NCBI RefSeq assembly: GCF_025024155.1
Contig: NW_026251772.1
Location: 159,873 to 223,872 of the forward strand
Origin: Gamsiella multidivaricata
Taxonomy: Eukaryota; Mortierellomycota; Mortierellomycetes; Mortierellales; Mortierellaceae
DNA length: 64,000 bases
Direction of reading: 5' to 3'
The notes below the pieces were generated by a model, which ran no database searches, had not been told where the DNA came from, and saw only the letters and a program-made list of their open reading frames with translations. A program made the translations under genes and the position numbers. Positions 59,301 to 64,000 of the stretch are shown here, piece by piece; the stretch's first letter is position 1, and the number at the start of each line of letters is the position of its first letter.

Positions 59301-62300
59301 GCGTGCCAAGGTCTCAGCTGCCCGTATCGATCGTTTCTTGGATGAGGAGGAGGTCTTGGTCTACGCCAATGCTAATGCCAAGCCTCGCAAGAACTTGCCT
59401 ACCGACCCCATCATCGGATTCAAAAACGCGACCTTTTCGTATGCCGGAAAGACGCAGCAGGATGCTGCCAATGCCGCACATGAGGTCGGCGAAACACTCA
59501 GCGGCCATCATTTTGAGCTCAAGGACTTGAACCTCGAATTTCCTGTCGGAGAACTGTCTGTGATCACTGGACCCACCGGAAGCGGCAAGACCTCGCTGTT
59601 GTTGTCACTTCTTGGAGAGATCAACCCTGTCAAGGGCCAAGCCTTTTTGCCTCGGCGTGACTCGCATGATATCAATCCTGTCACCGGACTCACGAACGGG
59701 ATCGCCTATGTCGCCCAGCAGGCCTGGCTGCAAAACAACACCGTCCGCAACAACATTCTGTTCGGCTCACCCTTTGAGCAGCGCCGCTACGATCAGGTCA
59801 TCGAAATGTGTGCTCTCCGACGCGACTTTGAAATTCTGGAACACGGCGACGAGACGGAGATTGGTGAGCGTGGAATCACTCTTTCGGGGGGTCAGAAACA
59901 GCGCATTGCTCTAGCCCGTGCGATCTACTCGAGAGCTGGACATATCTTGCTGGACGACTGCCTGTCGGCTGTGGATGCCCATACTGCCAAGTGGCTCTTT
60001 GCCAAGTGCCTGATGGGTCCTTTGATGCAAGGACGCACCCGGGTTCTGGTTACCCATGCCGTCTCCCTGACCCTGCGCGGTGCAGCCCATGTGGTTGTTC
60101 TCAGGAACGGTGTTGTCGTCGCTAACGGAACTCCAAACCAGGTCCTGGAAGCCGGCGTTTTTGGCGACGAGGTGACCAACGAGGAACAGATCATTGACGA
60201 ACCACATCCCGACGACCGTACTGTTGCTGGAATCGAAGAGACTGAGGACGAGAATGGAACAAGCACTCCTGTTGCTTCCTCCTCCGCGGCTCTGATTGCG
60301 TCTGGAAAGAAGAACTCGAGCAGCGATGATTCCTCGACCAACTCGACCATCCCTGTCAAGGAGAAGAAGAAGCTCATGGAGGATGAAGGGAAGACTGATG
60401 GCTCTGTCTCTTGGGGCGTCTACAAGTTGTACTTTGGATCTATGGGTGGTATCCCGTACTGGATCTTTTTGCTATCATCCTTTATCTTTATGCAGATCTT
60501 CCAAGTTGCCTCCGATACCTGGCTCCGATTTTGGGCTGCCGCTTCAGAGAAGCATGATGATGAATCTGCCTACACCGCTTTGGCCTTTGCCGCTGCCTCG
60601 ACTCCTTCATTCGCCTCTTCGGCCTCGAATGTTGCCACCAATGTCTCTGGATTGCTCATGTCGTTCGCTTGCCAATACCGCGGTGACCACACCTATTTTG
60701 GCGACAATCCTATTCGCGTCTGTCGTCAGGAGATCTACGACGATCGTCAACCTATGAGTCCTTTGTCCGCCATGAGCTACGAATACCCTGTGCCCACTGG
60801 ATTCTCGACCTTTGATCGCAAGCCTCGCAAGGGCCAAGTGGGGGATCTCAACTTTTATCTTGGAATCTACGCTCTATTGTCGTTTATGTACATCTTTACA
60901 ATCATGTGTCGTCAAGCTGTCCAGTACAAGGGCTCATTGGATGCTTCCCGCTCGATTCACCGCCGTCTCTTGTCGCAGATCCTGAACTCGCCCGTCCGCT
61001 TTTTCGATACCACACCTTTGGGTCGCATCATGAACCGCTTTACCAAGGATATCGAGACCATTGATCAGGAGGTTGCGCCAATTGCCTCCAACTTGATGTT
61101 CGACTTGCTGGGAACCCTGACTGTTGTCATGGTCATCACATATATCACGCCTCAGTTCTTGTTCCCTGCATTCCTGATCTCGATAATGTTCGTCATCATG
61201 TCCACTCTTTATCTCCGTTCGTCTCGTGAGCTGAAGCGTATCGAGTCCATCACAAAGTCGCCAATTTTCTCGCACTTTGGAGAATCTTTGTCTGGTGTGG
61301 CTACTATTCGTGCCTATGGCCAAGAGAAGCGCTTCCAGCACGAGAACCTCGAGCTGTTGGATGATCACAACCGCCCCTTCTTTTACCTCTGGGTCTGCAA
61401 CCGTTGGCTCTCGATTCGCGTGGATGTGCTCAGTGCGCTCGTGTCGTTCTTTGCTGGACTTTTGATTATTATCAACCGTGATAACCTCGGTGCCCCTGCC
61501 GCTGGTCTCTCACTCTCGTACTCGCTCACGTTTACAGATCACGTCCTCTGGTTGGTCCGACTATACTCAAACAATGAGATGAACATGAACTCTGTGGAGC
61601 GTGTCCGCGAATATATGGATCTACCTCAGGAGCCTCCAGCGGTCATTGAGGACTCGCGCCCACCTCCAGGATGGCCCAACAATGGCGAGATTACAGTCGA
61701 GAACTTGGTGATGCAGTACTCTCCTGACGATCCGCCAGTTATCCGCGATGTCTCTTTTCATGTCAAGCCTAGAGAAAAGGTCGGCATCGTCGGGCGAACG
61801 GGCGCTGGTAAATCGACGCTTGCGGTGGCATTCTTCCGATTCATGGAGATGACATCCGGCAAGATCACGGTGGACGGTATTGATATCTCAACTTTGGGTG
61901 TACATGACCTGCGATCATCGCTGACGATTATTCCTCAGGATCCTGTCTTGTTTATTGGAACTATTCGCACCAATCTGGATCCCTTCAATGAACATGACGA
62001 TGCTGCGCTGTGGGCAACCTTGAAGCGCGTGCACCTGATCTCGGGAGATGGCACGGAGTCGAATTCTTTTGGAAACTTGGATAGCGAAGTTCAGGAGAAC
62101 GGCAATAACTTTTCGCAGGGCCAGCGCCAGCTGATCGGACTTGCCCGCGCCTTGTTGAAGCAGAGCAAGATTATTATCCTGGACGAGGCAACGGCTTCCG
62201 TTGACCACGAGACTGACGCCCGCATTCAGGCGACGATCCGTGAGGAGTTTAAGGACTCGACGTTGTTGACGATTGCGCATAGGTTGAGGACGATTATTGA

Positions 62301-62475
62301 TTTTGACAAGGTCCTGGTGATGGACCACGGACAGGTTGTGCAGTTTGATACGCCTTGGAATTTGATCCGCAAGGACGGCATCTTCAGAGGCATGTGCCAG
62401 CGGTCGGGCGAGTTTGACCTCTTGGTGGAGATGGCGACAACCGCGGAGAGGAAAGCAAGCAGTAGCAGATCTTGA
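56395..62475 (+). CDS. ABC transporter, ABCC/MRP subfamily (full length)
   Basis: Exons 56395-56451, 56566-56609, 57006-57393, 57820-58677 and 58771-62475 (1683 residues, phases consistent). An extra N-terminal membrane domain (TMD0) starts after TPWIDDDFTPCFHESVLDAG. TMD1 follows (ETYASLWALALFSWADPLIA). NBD1 has Walker A GPTGSGKTS (about 716), signature LSGGQKQRIALARA (about 820) and Walker B ILLDDCLSAVDAHTA, with Asp where Glu is usual: the degenerate ABCC site. TMD2 has LNSPVRFFDTTPLGRIMNRF and TKDIETIDQEVAP. NBD2 has GRTGAGKSTL (about 1457), NFSQGQRQLIGLARALLKQS and IIILDEATASVDHETDARIQ. Such transporters (Ycf1, Bpt1, Ybt1 types) move glutathione conjugates, bile acids or metal complexes into the vacuole; the substrate here cannot be told. 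NBD1 and TMD2 are joined by an acidic, Ser-rich linker with likely phosphorylation sites. Confidence 0.95.
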
Positions 62476-64000
62476 ATCAACTCCGTCAACCCCTTTATTC
62501 CACTGCATGGACAGCGCCTCCCCACTCATTAACATTTTGCATAAATTCACGACCACCATTTATTTTTTGTCATTGTCACTTTTACGTTCTCAAAAGCAAT
62601 AAATATATTTACAACACAGCTTGTGTTCGTGGTGATGCCGTAATTGCAGTACCAGTCTTGATTGACTCGAACACCAAAGGTCTCTGATAATTCATAGCAG
62701 ATCTTATCTCCCTAGCTCACGATGTTGGCAAGATACCTGCAATGCAGTATGATCTTGCCGGTGGTTCTCTCTGGAGGCGCCCTCTAGTGCGATACACTCC
62801 TTTATCGGTCATAGAGGACCCATTCATTCATTGAGGGTTTCCTCCCGAATAGTCGTGTTTCAGACATCAAACGTGATAGCGGTGTCGATGGAGCTGTAGT
62901 ACTACCATAGCAGACCTATATAGGTCCAAGTACGCACCTTGTTTTGAGCCTGACGGTTTCAGAGTTCATCTATCAAATAAAAGCTGGACAGGCAAGGTAA
63001 GAAGAGTCCGACGCTGATCCTATCATTTGAATTGAGCCACAGGACGATGTCAGGTCCGTAATCTGTCTTTTGGTTCTGATCCTTGTTGATGCCATATAAT
63101 TTTTCGTCTTCTTGAACTTTTTCGTCGTCCGATTGAAGTGAATCATCCCTCTCGATGTCCGACAAGTGTGTGTACGGCGAAGCCAGGGTTCGTTTAACTG
63201 ACTTTATTGGTAATCTCGGTCTTCCATCCGTACCCCCCACGAGTCCCTGCTCTCAGCTGCTAAAATTCTGGGTAGTTTCCGACATCAATCCGCGGTTGGA
63301 CTTCGTACATGGTATTTTCTATTTGATCAACGCTGAGAATATGGCTATCTGCAGATGTCTGCTGGAGGCCTCTGATCCTCTTGTTCCGCACGTTGGCTTC
63401 GTTGCAAATATCACCAACTTCCTCGCGATCCTGCTATGTCTTCATATATCCTTCTCCACGCTGAATACCTTCCTCGTCCCTGTCTTCGCCTTCGGTACCT
63501 TGATCTTCTCTCAGGTAATTCTTTAGATCCCTAATCTTCAAATAAATCTGCTTTCTCCTGACACGCTCCTCTTTCAATCGAGATATCCTTTCCTGAACTA
63601 ATCTTCAGCGTCGAAAGAGGCGTGCTGAGGTGATACAGAACCACTTCGGTCACATAGTCATCGCTTCCACTGGTGGCCTTAACAATCATAGTCAGGGTGA
63701 GGAATGGGTGACTGGATTCGAAACTACTCTTGATAGCATTGAACACCGGAAGGCCCGAAAGGGAGGTTTTTTTTTTTTTTTTTTTTTGGATTCTGTGAGT
63801 TATTGAGTGAAATGGCGGTTGCGGTTATTGTTATAGTCTATCGGAACGAATATGGCGGATGTGAGTCGCGCAAATGTATGCACCGGCTATATGGATGAAT
63901 GTTGCTGTTGTTGTTGTTGAGGTGGTGAACACTCGTCCTTGATGGAGAGGCAAAATTGTAAATATCCGAAAAGCTGCAAAGACAAGCGCAAAAACCACTC
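62476..64000. other. Right end: ABCC 3' flank and unresolved minus-strand coding-like segments
   Basis: 62476-62950 shows no gene. From 63746 to 62959 the minus strand has three protein-like pieces: 63740-63600 (FNAIKSSFESSHPFLTLTMI, then VKATSGSDDYVTEVVLYHLS); 63590-63430, in another frame after a TTCAG acceptor (ERISRLKEERVRRKQIYLKI, then RDLKNYLREDQGTEGEDRDE), likely coiled coil; and 63225-63040 (SVKRTLASPYTHLSDIERDD). They may be exons of one gene starting beyond or near the 21-T run at 63767-63787. Phases could not be joined and no family is recognised. A GTT repeat lies at about 63901-63920. Confidence 0.3.
62598..62603 (+). terminator. Polyadenylation signal AATAAA, ABCC gene
   Basis: AATAAA 123 bases after the ABCC stop codon, in AT-rich sequence. 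Confidence 0.5.

Noticed and set aside
1..64000. Transposons, CRISPR, rRNA, viral or horizontally acquired gene clusters
   Set aside because: No transposase, reverse transcriptase, long terminal repeats, regular spacer arrays or rRNA blocks were seen on either strand by reading.

Overview
This is a stretch of fungal nuclear genome, most likely from an early-diverging, non-Dikarya lineage (Mucoromycota, with Mortierella-type fungi the best guess). The evidence is intron-rich genes with short GT..AG introns, moderate GC, many homopolymer and CT tracts between genes, and a gene set that mixes fungal genes (ATG15, SEC72, OXA1, PUT1) with families lost from yeasts: a TBCK pseudokinase, a WNK kinase and an AP-4 epsilon adaptin. 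I saw no rRNA, tRNA, CRISPR array, transposase or reverse transcriptase. The lineage is an inference from gene content; no database search was possible.

Layout. 1-3434 (+): 3' part of TBCK. 3625-6381 (-): mitochondrial proline dehydrogenase carrying two EF-hands. 8682-11600 (-): Kelch-BTB protein. 14565-19648 (-): large two-START-domain protein with a C-terminal membrane tail. 22371-24024 (-): OXA1, divergent from a nucleolar G-patch protein at 24273-25438 (+). 25621-27195 (-): clamp-loader subunit RFC2, divergent from SEC72 at 27406-27996 (+). 28791-32866 (+): RCC1-repeat protein. 33082-33820 (+): NOP16. 34371-36271 (+): ATG15 lipase. 36380-39997 (-): AP-4 epsilon trunk. 41192-44725 (+): WNK kinase. 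46639-47214 (+): ribosomal protein L9. 47815-49095 (+): RNA polymerase I subunit RPA43. 49959-52936 (+): CDC25 phosphatase. 53311-54432 (-): unrecognised protein. 56395-62475 (+): ABCC/MRP transporter. The last 1.5 kb and the segment 44.8-46.2 kb hold minus-strand coding-like fragments that I could not resolve.

The genes are mostly unrelated housekeeping and signalling genes, as is normal for a eukaryotic chromosome. Two loose themes are visible: ribosome and nucleolus (G-patch protein, NOP16, RPL9, RPA43) and membrane traffic or lipid handling (TBCK, START protein, SEC72, ATG15, AP-4, ABCC). Exon joins were deduced by hand from splice signals, reading phase and protein continuity. Two introns fit only a GC..AG pair. 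The most interesting single locus is the WNK kinase, which keeps both the displaced catalytic lysine and the DLGL chloride-site residues.
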